From the NCBI RefSeq assembly GCF_035958815.1, contig NZ_CP108383.1, positions 2,790,001-2,854,000 on the forward strand: DNA of 64,000 bases. The letters run 5' to 3'. Of the stretch, positions 9,355-18,458 are shown piece by piece; within the stretch, counting starts at the first letter, position 1; each line of letters starts with the position of its first letter. The translations under genes and the position numbers were made by a program. The notes beneath the pieces are model-generated. The model was not told where the DNA came from and did not search any database. It worked only from the letters and a program-made list of their open reading frames with translations. The stretch is from Nocardia sp. NBC_01327. Lineage in GTDB: Bacteria > Actinomycetota > Actinomycetes > Mycobacteriales > Mycobacteriaceae.

Positions 9355-11457
9355 TCACCACCAGCCGAGGATCGGCTGCAGCTGGCGGTCGAGTTCCGGT
9401 GCGAGCGAACGTGAATAGCTGGCTGTCAGGTGGTGTTCGTCGTGGTAGACGAGGATGTTGCCCTCGACTACGGCGCAGACGGACGGTTCGCAGACGGCGT
9501 TGTTCAGGTCGATGTTGTGCACGCTGGGCAGGCCTGCGGCTGCGGCGATGGCGGGGTTCACGGGGTTGAGGGCGTCGGTGCGCTTCATTCCGCATTCGAC
9601 GCGGTTGCCGCCCGAGGCCAGGCAGTCGATGGCGCGGTAGCGAATACCGTTGCGGCGCAACCAGGGGGTGTCGCGGATGGTGATCAGCTGCAGGCCGCGG
9701 TCCGACAGGGCCGACCACACGTCGCGGTAGTCGTCCGGAACCTCGTCGCCGCCATTGTCCGCGGGGCGGGTGCCGGTGGTGAAGACCCAGTCGGGGCGTT
9801 CGGTGCCGAGCCGTTCGATCACATCGTGCGACCAGTCGCGGCAGTCCGGATTGTGCTGGCCCTTGTACATGGGGTCCTCGTCGGCGACGGTGAGCGGACA
9901 CCCCATCTTCAAGTACACGACAATGCGGAAGCGGTACTTCTCGCCCAGGATCTGCAGCGCCGGAATCCAGTGCTCGGCATGGGAATTGCCGACCACGGCC
10001 AGTGTGCGATGCGCATTGGTATCACCGTAGTTGCAGGTGATGACCGTGCGATTGTCGAAGTCGGCGATGCAGCCGTCCCGGGTGGGATAGGCGATATCGG
10101 CCGGCGCCTCTTCGGTGGTGGGGCGCATGGGCGCGCGCGGCACCAGCGCGTGATCGGTCAGGGCCGAGGCGCCCGGGTACTTGGCCGGGTCCAGTTCGCC
10201 CACCGCATGGGCCTTGGCGCTATTGCTCCACTGCCACGCCAGCGTCGAACCCAGCAGCAGCACACCGACGGTCGAGACCGCGACCCCGGCGAGCATGCGC
10301 GTGCGGGACGGCACGATCGGGCCGGACCGCAGCCGCAGCGGCTCCTCCACGAACCGGTGGATGCCGTAGGCCACCACGAACGAGATCGCGATGATGATCA
10401 GGCCGCCGAGCGCACCCGCCTCGCGTTCGTGCCGTTCGCCCAGATAGAAGATGAGCATCGGCCAGTGCCACAGGTACAGCGCGTACGCGAAGCCGCCCAG
10501 TCCCACCATGGGCGCGGTGGCCAGCAGCCGGTTGACGACCGGTTGATCGGCGGTGTCCTGCCCGGCGCCCGCCAGAATGAGCGCCGCGGTCGCGGCCACC
10601 GGCAGCAGTGCGGCGGGGCCGGGGAACACCATGACGCCGTTGAACACCCAGCCGCAGGCCACGATCGCGGCGATACCGGCCCAGGCGAATATCTCGCGCA
10701 CCGGCTTCGGAAGTTTGACCAGGGGAGCGGCAATGGCCAGCAGCGCACCCGCGAGCGGTTCCCAGGCGCGGGCCAGGGTGTCGTAGTAGTTCCAGCCCTG
10801 CTGTGTCGAAACACCCTGGGCGGCATACCAGAACGAGGCCGCGGCGATACCGGTGAACAGCACGGCCGTCGCGAGTCGCAGTCGTTCGGGGCGGTCGGCG
10901 CGGCGGCAGAACCAGGCCAGCAGCGCGATGAGCAGCAGCATTCCCAGATAGCACTGGCCCTGCACCGACATCGACCACAGGTGCTGCAGCGGGCTCACCG
11001 AGGGATCGGCGGCCAGATAGTCCGACCAGGACAGGGCCAGATACCAGTTCTGGTAGTAGAAGAGCGAGGCGAGCGTCTGTCCCGCGATATCGGACCAGCG
11101 GGTGTGGGGGAGCAGGATCACCGCGGTGACCACGACCGCGGCCAGCACCACCACCATCGCGGGTAGTAGGCGGCGCAGTGTCCGCCGGATAGTCGCGGGC
11201 ACGCCCACCGGGCCGTGGTCGGCGCGGCGCAGCAGCATGCCGCCGAAGAAGAAGCCCGACAGCACCAGGAAGACGTCCACGCCGCCGGAGACCCGCCCGA
11301 ACCAGATGTGGAAGGCGACGACCAGGGCGATGGCGATACCGCGCAGCCCGTCCAGATCGTGCCGGTAGGCGCCGGGAACTCGACTCGGCGCCGGCGCGAC
11401 CTGCGGGTCGCTGTCCGGCGTTCTGGGCGCGGGTTGCTCGGTGCTGGATAAGGACAT
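9355..11457 (-). CDS. AT3-SGNH acyltransferase (OafA-like)
   Basis: Integral membrane O-acyltransferase. The first 390 or so residues are an acyltransferase-3 domain of about ten membrane helices, opening with the family start HDLDGLRGIAIALVVAFH. The C-terminal 250 residues form a periplasm-side SGNH hydrolase-like domain with the Ser in GNSHAEHW and the late Asp/His block YHDEHHLT. Such two-domain proteins usually O-acetylate cell-surface polysaccharide, peptidoglycan or glycolipid; the substrate here is unknown. An ATG at 11457 gives 700 residues; an in-frame ATG at 11469 is also possible, and neither has a clear ribosome-binding site. It lies 95 bp downstream of the permease gene on the same strand. 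Confidence 0.88.
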   Translation of the reverse strand: MSLSSTEQPAPRTPDSDPQVAPAPSRVPGAYRHDLDGLRGIAIALVVAFHIWFGRVSGGVDVFLVLSGFFFGGMLLRRADHGPVGVPATIRRTLRRLLPAMVVVLAAVVVTAVILLPHTRWSDIAGQTLASLFYYQNWYLALSWSDYLAADPSVSPLQHLWSMSVQGQCYLGMLLLIALLAWFCRRADRPERLRLATAVLFTGIAAASFWYAAQGVSTQQGWNYYDTLARAWEPLAGALLAIAAPLVKLPKPVREIFAWAGIAAIVACGWVFNGVMVFPGPAALLPVAATAALILAGAGQDTADQPVVNRLLATAPMVGLGGFAYALYLWHWPMLIFYLGERHEREAGALGGLIIIAISFVVAYGIHRFVEEPLRLRSGPIVPSRTRMLAGVAVSTVGVLLLGSTLAWQWSNSAKAHAVGELDPAKYPGASALTDHALVPRAPMRPTTEEAPADIAYPTRDGCIADFDNRTVITCNYGDTNAHRTLAVVGNSHAEHWIPALQILGEKYRFRIVVYLKMGCPLTVADEDPMYKGQHNPDCRDWSHDVIERLGTERPDWVFTTGTRPADNGGDEVPDDYRDVWSALSDRGLQLITIRDTPWLRRNGIRYRAIDCLASGGNRVECGMKRTDALNPVNPAIAAAAGLPSVHNIDLNNAVCEPSVCAVVEGNILVYHDEHHLTASYSRSLAPELDRQLQPILGWW

Positions 11458-11552
11458 GGCGGCGACCATTCTTGTATCGGCAACGCGAAATTTGCCAATC
11501 GCCACACATATCTTGACCTGAATGTGCTCTTCGTCCCTGTTCGAAGGGGTTC

Positions 11553-12842
11553 TCAGGCGAAGGCGAAATACCGCAACCACAGATACGGCGCAGCTACCAC
11601 GATGGTGACCACCGTCACTACTATGCCCTTGCGGGTGAATTCCCAGAACGAGATGGGATGGTCCGAACGCCGCGCGATTCCGAGCATCACCACATTCGCG
11701 CTCGCGCCCACGGCGGTCAGATTGCCGCCGAAATCCGCGCCCAATGCCAGCGCCCACCACAGCGCATGCGCCTGACTTTCATTGCCGACGGTCGCCGCCA
11801 GCTGTGCGACCAGCGGACTCATGGTGGCCACGTACGGAATATTGTCGATGACGCCGGACAGGACCGCCGAGACCACCAGGATGAGCATGGTGGCCACCAG
11901 GGCATTGCCGCCGGTGAGCTCGGTCGCGTATTTCGCGAGTCGCCCGATCACACCGGTTTTCACCAGTGCGCCGATCATGACGAACAGACCCGCGAAGAAC
12001 AGCAGCGTCTCCCATTCCACCGCGGCCAGGTAATCCCGCTGTGGCAAACCCGAAATCAGCACCAGCGCGCCCGCGCCGAGCAATGCGACGAGTGACGGTT
12101 CGAGGTGGAAAAGCGGCTGCCCGAAGAAGCCCGCGAATACCGCGGCCAGGACGACCGCGCTCTTGATCAGCAGTTTCGGATCGCGAATGGCCTCACGCTC
12201 GTTCAGTGCCATGATGTCGGCCACGCGTTCGGGATCGACGGAGAACGAACCGCGGAACAGGCGCGGCAGCAGCAGGGTGAACACCGCCAGTTCGATCAGC
12301 ACGATCGGGGTCATATTCACCACGAAGTCGTTGAACGACAGGCCCGCCCGGCTGCCGATGATGATATTGGGCGGATCGCCGATCAGGGTGCCCGCGCCGC
12401 CGATATTGGAGGCCAGCACCTCGGCGATGAGGAACGGCGCGGGCGGGATATCGAGGCGCTCGCACACCAGCATGGTCACCGGGGCGATGAGCAGGATCGT
12501 GGTGACATTGTCGAGGAAGCCCGAGGCGGTGGCGGTGATGAGCGTCAGCAGGATCATCACCCGCAGTGCGGAACCCTTGGCGCGCTTGGCCGCCCAGATG
12601 GCGGCCCATTCGAACACACCGGTCTGCCGCAGCACGCCGACGATGATCATCATGCCGAGCAGCAGGAAGATGACATTCCAGTCGATGCCGGTCTCGTGGG
12701 AGTAGAAGGCATCGTCGGAGTCCATGACCCCGAGCGCGATCACCACGCCCGCGCCGGTCAGCGCCGCAATGGTTTTGTGGACGCGTTCGGTCGCGATCAG
12801 GATGTAGGCGATCGTGAAGACCGCCACGGCCACCGCGGTCAC
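11553..12842 (-). CDS. ArsB/NhaD-type (SLC13-like) permease
   Basis: A 429-residue protein with about 11-12 membrane helices of the ion transporter superfamily. The two family loops are present: [16 protein letters not shown] followed by [19 protein letters not shown] in the first half, and the mirrored [11 protein letters not shown] followed by [18 protein letters not shown] in the second. Such proteins export arsenite or exchange Na+/H+ or carry dicarboxylates. There is no arsR or arsC nearby, so arsenite transport should not be assumed; the M. tuberculosis relatives I recall are Rv2684/Rv2685. The GTG at 12842 is 16 bp after the CBS gene stop, so the two are one operon. Confidence 0.85.
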   Translation of the reverse strand: MTAVAVAVFTIAYILIATERVHKTIAALTGAGVVIALGVMDSDDAFYSHETGIDWNVIFLLLGMMIIVGVLRQTGVFEWAAIWAAKRAKGSALRVMILLTLITATASGFLDNVTTILLIAPVTMLVCERLDIPPAPFLIAEVLASNIGGAGTLIGDPPNIIIGSRAGLSFNDFVVNMTPIVLIELAVFTLLLPRLFRGSFSVDPERVADIMALNEREAIRDPKLLIKSAVVLAAVFAGFFGQPLFHLEPSLVALLGAGALVLISGLPQRDYLAAVEWETLLFFAGLFVMIGALVKTGVIGRLAKYATELTGGNALVATMLILVVSAVLSGVIDNIPYVATMSPLVAQLAATVGNESQAHALWWALALGADFGGNLTAVGASANVVMLGIARRSDHPISFWEFTRKGIVVTVVTIVVAAPYLWLRYFAFA

Positions 12843-12858
12843 GTGGACCGCGCCGGGG

Positions 12859-13302
12859 TCAGTGCGTCAGGGCCACTTCGAGCAGCCGCGACGCGGTGAT
12901 CACGCCGAGCAGCTTCTCGCCGTCCAGCACCGCGATGAGCGGCGTCTTGTACCGCGCCATGAGTGCCGCCACCTCGACGGTGTTGTCGTCGGCCTGCGCG
13001 GCCGGAATCTTGGTGAGCCGCTCCGGAATCACATCGCGAACCTTCTTGCCGCGCAGCCGATTCGCCACCTGATTGCACATGCTCTCGTTGAGCACCCCGG
13101 CCAGTGACGGATCGTCCTGCACATACTTCGGCACGATGAACAGCACCACCTGCGAGGCCGGCAGCACCGAATGCGGCGCGCCCTGGGCATCGGTCACCAG
13201 GATGCCCGGTAGTCGATGTTCGGCCAGTAGTCGCGCCGCGTCCATCGCGTCGGAGTCCAGGTCGATCATCGGGTATTCCTCGGCCATCTGAGCGGCATGC
13301 AT
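12859..13302 (-). CDS. CBS-domain pair protein coupled to the permease
   Basis: A 147-residue protein made of two CBS motifs (about residues 14-55 and 88-145; the second reads [10 protein letters not shown] then [21 protein letters not shown]). CBS pairs bind adenine nucleotides and gate transporters or enzymes. Because it precedes the permease gene by 16 bp on the same strand, it probably acts as an energy-sensing regulator of that transporter; this is inferred from position. The start is uncertain (ATG at 13302 or 13287); a TATCCT word lies just upstream and the message may be leaderless. Confidence 0.82.
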   Translation of the reverse strand: MHAAQMAEEYPMIDLDSDAMDAARLLAEHRLPGILVTDAQGAPHSVLPASQVVLFIVPKYVQDDPSLAGVLNESMCNQVANRLRGKKVRDVIPERLTKIPAAQADDNTVEVAALMARYKTPLIAVLDGEKLLGVITASRLLEVALTH

Positions 13303-13516
13303 ACGTGCAGGATACGACGCTGCGCCGGGGTATCACGCGAAGAGAATACGTCAAGATCGAATACAGCGGCCGCACCGAAGCTCCCACGTCGAGGCGCACG
13401 ACCCGAGGCTTCGGGCCGCACGCCGACCAGGCTTCCCGGCACACCGCAAGACAGAATTCCGTCAAAGAATACGTCGAGCGGGCCGGCGGCTCGGCATCGG
13501 TGAATGGTTTGCCGCT

Positions 13517-14005
13517 TCAGAGCCGCGGATAGGGGTCCATGGTGCAGAGGCGTTGCCGGTGTGTCTGTTGCAGTTCGCTCACCCGGGTGAGAAAGCCTGC
13601 GATCATTTCGAGTTCGGCGGGGGCGTACCAGCTCAGCATCATCTTGTAGCCCTCGTCGACCAGTGTCGAGATGAGGTCCTGGACGCGGCGGGCGGCGAGT
13701 TCGGTGGCCACCACGATCACGCGGCGACGATCGGTGGGGTGCAGCGAGCGGGTGATATAGCCCTGCTTCTCCAGCCGGTTGAGCATGATGGTGGCGCCCG
13801 CGGCGGTGAGGCCCAGCCGTTCGGCCAGCATTCCGGGTGTGGTGGACTTCGCGTCTCCGAGCAGGACGATTTCCAGCGCACGCCGGTCGGTCTCGTTCAC
13901 GCCCAGCAGCCGGATCAATTCGCGGGCAAGATCTTCGAGAGTTCCGTGATAGAACTCCAGGGCTTTTCTGAGCTCTACCGCGATCGGGGCCGGTTCGGTT
14001 GACAT
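13517..14005 (-). CDS. MarR-family transcriptional regulator
   Basis: A 162-residue winged-helix regulator. The recognition helix region reads TPGMLAERLGLTAAGATIMLNRLEKQG and is followed by the typical wing LHPTDRRRVIVVAT, then the C-terminal dimer helix. An ATG at 14005 is preferred, with GGGAG 13 bases upstream; a GTG at 14014 is possible. It is not obviously paired with a target: the CBS/permease operon lies downstream on the same strand after 214 bp (13303-13516, in which I see nothing else), and the secreted-protein gene lies upstream. Its effector is unknown. Confidence 0.87.
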   Translation of the reverse strand: MSTEPAPIAVELRKALEFYHGTLEDLARELIRLLGVNETDRRALEIVLLGDAKSTTPGMLAERLGLTAAGATIMLNRLEKQGYITRSLHPTDRRRVIVVATELAARRVQDLISTLVDEGYKMMLSWYAPAELEMIAGFLTRVSELQQTHRQRLCTMDPYPRL

Positions 14006-14202
14006 CGGACGCACAGGCTCCCACCCTCGAACACTTGAAACATGAAACCTCTCAACAGGAGTCACCGTCCACGTCTGGGCCGGACATGCACTGTACGACA
14101 CAGGGGCGTCGCTATAGTCCGCATTACACACCCGGGCCAGATCGGTTTTCGCGCATGAAAACCGAAGCGGGGCACGGTAATTACCTGATACAACTCGTGG
14201 AA

Positions 14203-14237
14203 CCTGGACCGGGCCGCTGCGGGCGGCCCGGTCCAGG
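14203..14237 (-). terminator. Perfect hairpin downstream of the secreted-protein gene
   Basis: CCTGGACCGGGCCGC pairs perfectly with GCGGCCCGGTCCAGG across a 5-base loop. It lies 61 bp beyond the stop at 14299 on the minus strand and upstream of the MarR gene. No T run follows. Confidence 0.65.
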
Positions 14238-14298
14238 CCTTCACCACATGGCGCCGGGGGGTATGCCGGCGGTCATGCTGATCCTTCTGCCCTGCGGA

Positions 14299-14919
14299 TC
14301 AGCTGACGGTTGTTGTGGTGAGCGTGGGGGACGGGCTCGGGTAGCACGCGGTCGCGACATTGCCGACGATGGCCACCTTGGTCGTCATCGTCATGCCCGG
14401 GTTGGAATAGCTGGTCCCCGCATATTTGCTGGTGATCGGCGTTCCGGGGGTACCGGCGGTGACATTGATGGTCACCGCGGGCGGGGTGAAGCTGGTGCCG
14501 CCCGCGATCGGACCCGGCACGGTGAGAACGACATTCCCGCCGGAGGTGGAGACGGTGCCGGCCACGCTACCGCCGGAGGCGGTGGCCGAGACCAGCGTCG
14601 AATTCGCCGGAGTCGGGAAGGTCATCTTCAGATTGCTGATGTTCGTCACAGTGAAGCCGGAGGCCGAACTGGGAACCGAGGACGCACCCGGGGTGAGGGT
14701 GATGGCCACCGCGGAGCCGGAGGCCGCCGAACCCGGCGCGGTGCCGGTGACCGAGGTGGACATGCTCGAGGTTTGGCTAATGCCGAAAATGGTGCCCTGA
14801 CAACTCCAGTTCACGCTGACCGGCGTGGCATTTGCGGGGGCGGCCAAACAGAAGAGAGTGGCAAGTGCCACCGGAGTAACAACGCCGGCACGAAGCAGCA
14901 CAGATGCGGTTGATCGCAT
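14299..14919 (-). CDS. Secreted beta-rich protein of unknown function
   Basis: A 206-residue exported protein. It starts ATG at 14919 with GGAG 8-9 bases upstream and a clear signal peptide (MRSTASVLLRAGVV, hydrophobic core to about residue 28, cleavage after PANA). The mature part is rich in Ser, Thr, Gly, Pro and Val and alternates like beta strands; it has a cysteine near each end (VNWSCQG and TACYP) that could form a disulfide. It resembles small secreted actinobacterial proteins of the DUF6801 kind only in general layout; no family is claimed. Upstream DNA is markedly AT-rich compared with the rest of the window. Confidence 0.78.
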   Translation of the reverse strand: MRSTASVLLRAGVVTPVALATLFCLAAPANATPVSVNWSCQGTIFGISQTSSMSTSVTGTAPGSAASGSAVAITLTPGASSVPSSASGFTVTNISNLKMTFPTPANSTLVSATASGGSVAGTVSTSGGNVVLTVPGPIAGGTSFTPPAVTINVTAGTPGTPITSKYAGTSYSNPGMTMTTKVAIVGNVATACYPSPSPTLTTTTVS

Positions 14920-15220
14920 AATAATCTCCAAAATGTGAAGCAATGGCACGACCCGGGGGTGGTGGGCCGTAACCGTAAGAGATTTGAAATGTAACCTGTT
15001 CTCATCTGACCGCGGGCGGAATTGAAAATAACGGTTTGGCATCGATGATACATACCGGACGATCTGCCCGGTATGTATTTATCTGCAGTTAGTAACTCAC
15101 TCTGGAAAATTAATATTAGCTCTGAACAGGGGATCGACCGTATTCTCGACTATTAATTTCCCTGCATAGTCTTTTGTTCTCGGGAATTCACTCTTTCGTA
15201 AGACGGAGATATCTATCCGA
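14920..15220. other. Low-GC intergenic stretch
   Basis: Three hundred bases between the secreted-protein gene and the acyl-CoA dehydrogenase gene, both on the minus strand. It is far richer in A and T than the flanks (for example AATTAATATTAG near 15109 and CGACTATTAATTTCC near 15150). No gene longer than a few codons is supported. It must hold the promoter of the secreted-protein gene and could be a recent insertion scar. Confidence 0.6.
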
Positions 15221-16345
15221 TTACGGACGGGTCAGTGCCGCATAGCGTGCGGTGTGGTGGGCGGTGGTGCCGTATTCGTACTGGATTGCGGTGAGACGCT
15301 TGAAAAAGTGCCCGATGGGCAATTCCTCGGTCATGCCCATGGCGCCGTGCAGCTGGACCGACTCCTGGCCGATGAGGCGGGCGGCGCGGCCGATGGTCAC
15401 CTTGGCTGCGGCGGCGGCCTTGGCCCGCTCGACGGGGTCGGCGGTCAGTTTCAACGTCACCAGATATGTTGCGGCTACCGCCTGTTCGAGCTCCAGATGC
15501 ATATTCACCATGCGGTGCTGCAGCGCCTGGAAACTGGCGATCGGGACGCCGAACTGGTGGCGCTGCCTGGTGTATTCGACGGTATCGCCGACGACCTTGC
15601 GCATGATGCCCACCGCCTCGGCGGCGACGGCAGCGATGGCCTCGTCCACAGTGGCGGCCACGGCCTCGCTCGCATTCGCCAGCAGCAGGGAATCCGCTGG
15701 GAGGCGCAGGTTTTCGAAGGTGAGGTCGGCGGCGGGGCGCTCGTCGATGGTGCGGAACGGTTCGGCGGTGAGACCGGCGGGCGGGGCCGTGGGGTCGACA
15801 TCCAGGACGAAGAGCGCGATCTCACCGTCGGCCACGGCGGTCACCAGCAGGTGGGTGGCGAGCGGGGCGGAGGTGACCACGCACTTGCTTCCGGTGAGCA
15901 GCCAGTCGTCACCGTCGCGGCGGGCGATGGTGGCGACATTGGTGTAGTCGTAGCCCGATTGTGCTTCCAGCGCGGCGAATCCGGTGATGACCTCGCCCTC
16001 GGTGATGCCGGCGAGCAAATCCTCGGCCCGCTTACCGGTGGCGCGCCGCAGCAGGCCGCCGCCCACCACCACGGTGTCGATATACGGCTCGACCACGAGC
16101 GCGCCGCCCAGTGCTTCGGCGATGATCATCGTCTCGACGGGTCCGCCGCCGATGCCGCCGACCGATTCGGGCAGCGCCGCGCCCAGAATGCCGACCTCCT
16201 GCGCCAGTCCACGCCAGACCTGTGGCTGCCAGCCCGCCCCGATACGGGCTGCGGCGCGGCTGTTTTCGAGGTTGTAGCGAGCCGCGAGGAACTCCGTGAC
16301 GGTCTCGCGGAGCAGTTCTTGTTCAGCGGTGAAGGAGAAGTCCAT
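15221..16345 (-). CDS. Acyl-CoA dehydrogenase, small subunit of a two-gene pair
   Basis: A 374-residue FadE-type protein starting MDFSFTAEQELLRETV. It shows the FAD/substrate core (RQRHQFGVPIASFQALQHRM) and the C-terminal QESVQLHGAMGMTEELPIG segment. It is encoded 2 bp after the larger FadE gene. Adjacent pairs of unequal length in this order are known from mycobacterial steroid catabolism (FadE26-27, FadE28-29), where they form alpha2beta2 heterotetramers. A heteromeric enzyme acting on a CoA thioester is therefore likely; the substrate is not evident, and no other steroid gene is in the window. Confidence 0.88.
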   Translation of the reverse strand: MDFSFTAEQELLRETVTEFLAARYNLENSRAAARIGAGWQPQVWRGLAQEVGILGAALPESVGGIGGGPVETMIIAEALGGALVVEPYIDTVVVGGGLLRRATGKRAEDLLAGITEGEVITGFAALEAQSGYDYTNVATIARRDGDDWLLTGSKCVVTSAPLATHLLVTAVADGEIALFVLDVDPTAPPAGLTAEPFRTIDERPAADLTFENLRLPADSLLLANASEAVAATVDEAIAAVAAEAVGIMRKVVGDTVEYTRQRHQFGVPIASFQALQHRMVNMHLELEQAVAATYLVTLKLTADPVERAKAAAAAKVTIGRAARLIGQESVQLHGAMGMTEELPIGHFFKRLTAIQYEYGTTAHHTARYAALTRP

Positions 16346-16347
16346 GG

Positions 16348-17580
16348 CTACAGTCCCAGGGTCGCTTTGGCGATGATATTGCGCTGAATCTCATTGCTGC
16401 CGGCATAGATCGAGCCGGCGCGGTCGTTGAAATACCGCAGGGGTGCGACCGCCTGCCACTCCTCGCCGCTGACGAAACCGTCTGCGGGCGGGGTGAAGTC
16501 GGCGATCGGGCCGCCCGGCATGGTGGCGTGCGGCTGATACGCGCGACCGCGCGGGCCCGCGGCCTCCAGGGCCAGTTCGGTGAGGACCTGGCTCAATTCG
16601 GTGCCCAGGATCTTGATGGTGGAGGCGGCCGGACCCGGATCCTTGCCGCTGGAAACCAGTGCCAGCGTGCGATATTCGAGGATCTCCAGCACATCCGCGC
16701 GAATCCGCGCATCGGCGAGCTGTGCGGCGAATGCCGGATCATCGATCAGCGCACCGCCGTTCGGTCCCGGCTGGGTCTGCGCGGCCTGCGCCAGCTCCTC
16801 GGCCATCACCTGCAGCGCCGGTGCGGCCGCGCCGCCGCCGCGCTCGAAATTGAGCAGGAATTTGGCGACGGTCCAGCCGTCGTCGATGCGGCCCAGCACA
16901 TTCGCCTTCGGTGCGCGCACCTGATCGAAGAAGACCTGGTTCTGCACCTGCTCACCGGAGGTCATGACCAGCGGCCGGACCGTGATGCCGGGCGCGTCCA
17001 TCGGTATCAGCAGGAAGGTGATGCCCTGCTGCTTCTTGGCCTGCCGGGAGGTGCGCACCAGGGCGAAGATCCAATTGGCCTCGGTGGCATGGGTGGTCCA
17101 GATCTTGGAGCCGGTGATCACCAGATCCTCGCCGTCCTCGACCGCGGCCATGGACAGCGAGGCGAGGTCCGAACCGGCCTCGGGCTCCGAATAGCCCTGG
17201 CAGAAGAAGACCTCGCCGGTCAGGATGCGCGGCAGGAAGAAGTCCCGCTGCTCCGCGGTGCCGAACGCCATGATGGCGTGCGAGACCATGCGAATACCCA
17301 TGGGGGACAGGTTCGGTGCGCCGGCGAGGGTGCATTCGCGGCCGAAGATGTAGTGCTGGGTGAGGCTCCAGTCGCAGCCGCCGTATTTCACCGGCCACGC
17401 GGGCGCGGCCCAGCCCCGGGCGTGCAGGATGTGCTGCCACTCCATGCTGGCTTCATGATCCGGGTAGACGCTGGTGGCCAGCCGCCCGGCCCGCCGCAGT
17501 CGCGGAGTCAGATTCTCATCGAGGAAGTGGCGCACTTCATCGCGAAACGCCAGATCACCGGGCGACCAGTCGAGGTCCAC
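16348..17580 (-). CDS. Acyl-CoA dehydrogenase, large subunit of a two-gene pair
   Basis: A 410-residue FadE-type protein. The GTG at 17580 has GAGGAG five bases upstream and is preferred over longer starts. Visible core: FFCQGYSEPEAGSDLASL (FAD-binding loop), SKIWTTHATEANWIF, and the C-terminal GSIYAGSNEIQRNIIA. The usual catalytic Glu of YEGT is replaced (YAGS), so the base may be the Glu of NFERGGG, as in isovaleryl-CoA and some mycobacterial FadE proteins; this is inference. It precedes the partner gene by 2 bp and should form a heteromer with it. Confidence 0.88.
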   Translation of the reverse strand: MDLDWSPGDLAFRDEVRHFLDENLTPRLRRAGRLATSVYPDHEASMEWQHILHARGWAAPAWPVKYGGCDWSLTQHYIFGRECTLAGAPNLSPMGIRMVSHAIMAFGTAEQRDFFLPRILTGEVFFCQGYSEPEAGSDLASLSMAAVEDGEDLVITGSKIWTTHATEANWIFALVRTSRQAKKQQGITFLLIPMDAPGITVRPLVMTSGEQVQNQVFFDQVRAPKANVLGRIDDGWTVAKFLLNFERGGGAAAPALQVMAEELAQAAQTQPGPNGGALIDDPAFAAQLADARIRADVLEILEYRTLALVSSGKDPGPAASTIKILGTELSQVLTELALEAAGPRGRAYQPHATMPGGPIADFTPPADGFVSGEEWQAVAPLRYFNDRAGSIYAGSNEIQRNIIAKATLGL

Positions 17581-17673
17581 AAAAACTCCTCTTGTGCGAA
17601 GAACTGGCCCCCACCATCTCACTGCCTCACCCTCGCTGGCAAATGTGCTGGCACCCGCCCTCACTTGACTCTC

Positions 17674-17726
17674 TTGACACTCCATTGTGGAGGTTTATTC
17701 TGGAGAAATACATTCCACTTTGGAAT
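17674..17726 (+). promoter_or_regulatory. Strong promoter with two TCCA/TGGA palindromes
   Basis: TTGACA (17674-17679), 16 bases, TATTCT (17696-17701) is close to the sigma-70 consensus. The spacer holds CTCCATTGTGGAG (17680-17692), and ATTCCACTTTGGAAT (17712-17726) lies just after the -10, 33 bp centre to centre, or about three helical turns. This is a typical two-site repressor layout for the gene at 17745. Confidence 0.6.
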
Positions 17727-17744
17727 ATCCCCGAAAGGCCCGAT

Positions 17745-18182
17745 ATGGACATCACCGCCGGTACCCGCGCCTCCGACGCCGAGCGCGCCCAGGTCGCCGA
17801 CGCCCTCGGCCGCCATATGGCCGAGGGTCGCCTCGACGTCACCGAATACAACGAACGCCTCGGCCGGGTCTACGGCACCGCCACCATCGAAGACCTGCGA
17901 CCGCTGCTGAGCGATCTCCCCCCGCTGACGATCAAGCCCGCCGCTCCGCACACTGCCCGCATCCCGATCTGGCAGCGCATCGAAGGCAGCGCCTGGCTCG
18001 GGGTAAGCGTGCTCTGCCTCTTCATCTGGGCCGCGATCTCTTTCGGCACAGGCGAATTCACCTACCCCTGGCCCCTGTGGGTCATCGGCCCGTGGGGTGC
18101 GGTCCTGGTCTTCCGAGTCCTCACGGGCTGGGAAGCCGGCGCCTTGAACCCCCACCATCACCGTCGCCACCACGTCCGGTAG
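17745..18182 (+). CDS. DUF1707 membrane protein
   Basis: A 145-residue protein. The N-terminal 55 residues are the DUF1707 module found near actinobacterial membrane proteins and regulators (ASDAERAQVADALGRHMAEG, then LDVTEYNERLGRVYGTATIEDL, then LLSDLP). Two membrane helices follow (about residues 87-105 and 112-128), and the tail is histidine and arginine rich (NPHHHRRHHVR). The ATG at 17745 lies 19 bp after a palindrome in a strong promoter, so it may be tightly repressed. It is divergent from the FadE pair. No enzymatic function can be assigned. Confidence 0.8.
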   Translation: MDITAGTRASDAERAQVADALGRHMAEGRLDVTEYNERLGRVYGTATIEDLRPLLSDLPPLTIKPAAPHTARIPIWQRIEGSAWLGVSVLCLFIWAAISFGTGEFTYPWPLWVIGPWGAVLVFRVLTGWEAGALNPHHHRRHHVR

Positions 18183-18350
18183 ATCGCCATGGCCGGATAC
18201 ACGGCGTTAATCGCCCCGCTGCTCGAAATCTGGCGGCAGCGACTGCGAGTCCCATTGGCAGCAGCAAGCTTTCGTTGAGAGCACCGCAAACGCGGTCGCC
18301 GAGAGTGGTGGGCATGCCCGGCGGCCGGGCCTTGTCCAGCCATGGCAAAG

Positions 18351-18442
18351 GCCCGGCGGGGAGAGCGGTGACAACCGCTCTCGTCCTACCGGGCCCGCAA
18401 CGAACGGCGGCCCGGCGTATCAGATACGCCGGGCCGCCGTTC
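18351..18442 (-). terminator. Tandem hairpins after cspA
   Basis: Two strong stem-loops. The first met from cspA is a perfect 19-bp inverted repeat (18402-18420 with 18424-18442, 3-base loop). The second (18351-18394) has GCCCGG...CCGGGC outer arms and an inner GAGAGCGG/CCGCTCTC stem. Neither is followed by a T run. They sit 17 bp beyond the cspA stop and also close the DUF1707 transcript from the other side. The rest of 18183-18350 shows nothing. Confidence 0.72.
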
Positions 18443-18458
18443 GATCACCTGCTAAAAC

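Noticed and set aside
9430..11166. 578-codon open frame on the plus strand
   Set aside because: Shadow of the acyltransferase; low-complexity Gly/His/Gln/Arg content.
11553..12842. Naming the permease arsB
   Set aside because: No arsR, arsC or other arsenic gene is near; the fold also covers Na+/H+ and dicarboxylate carriers.
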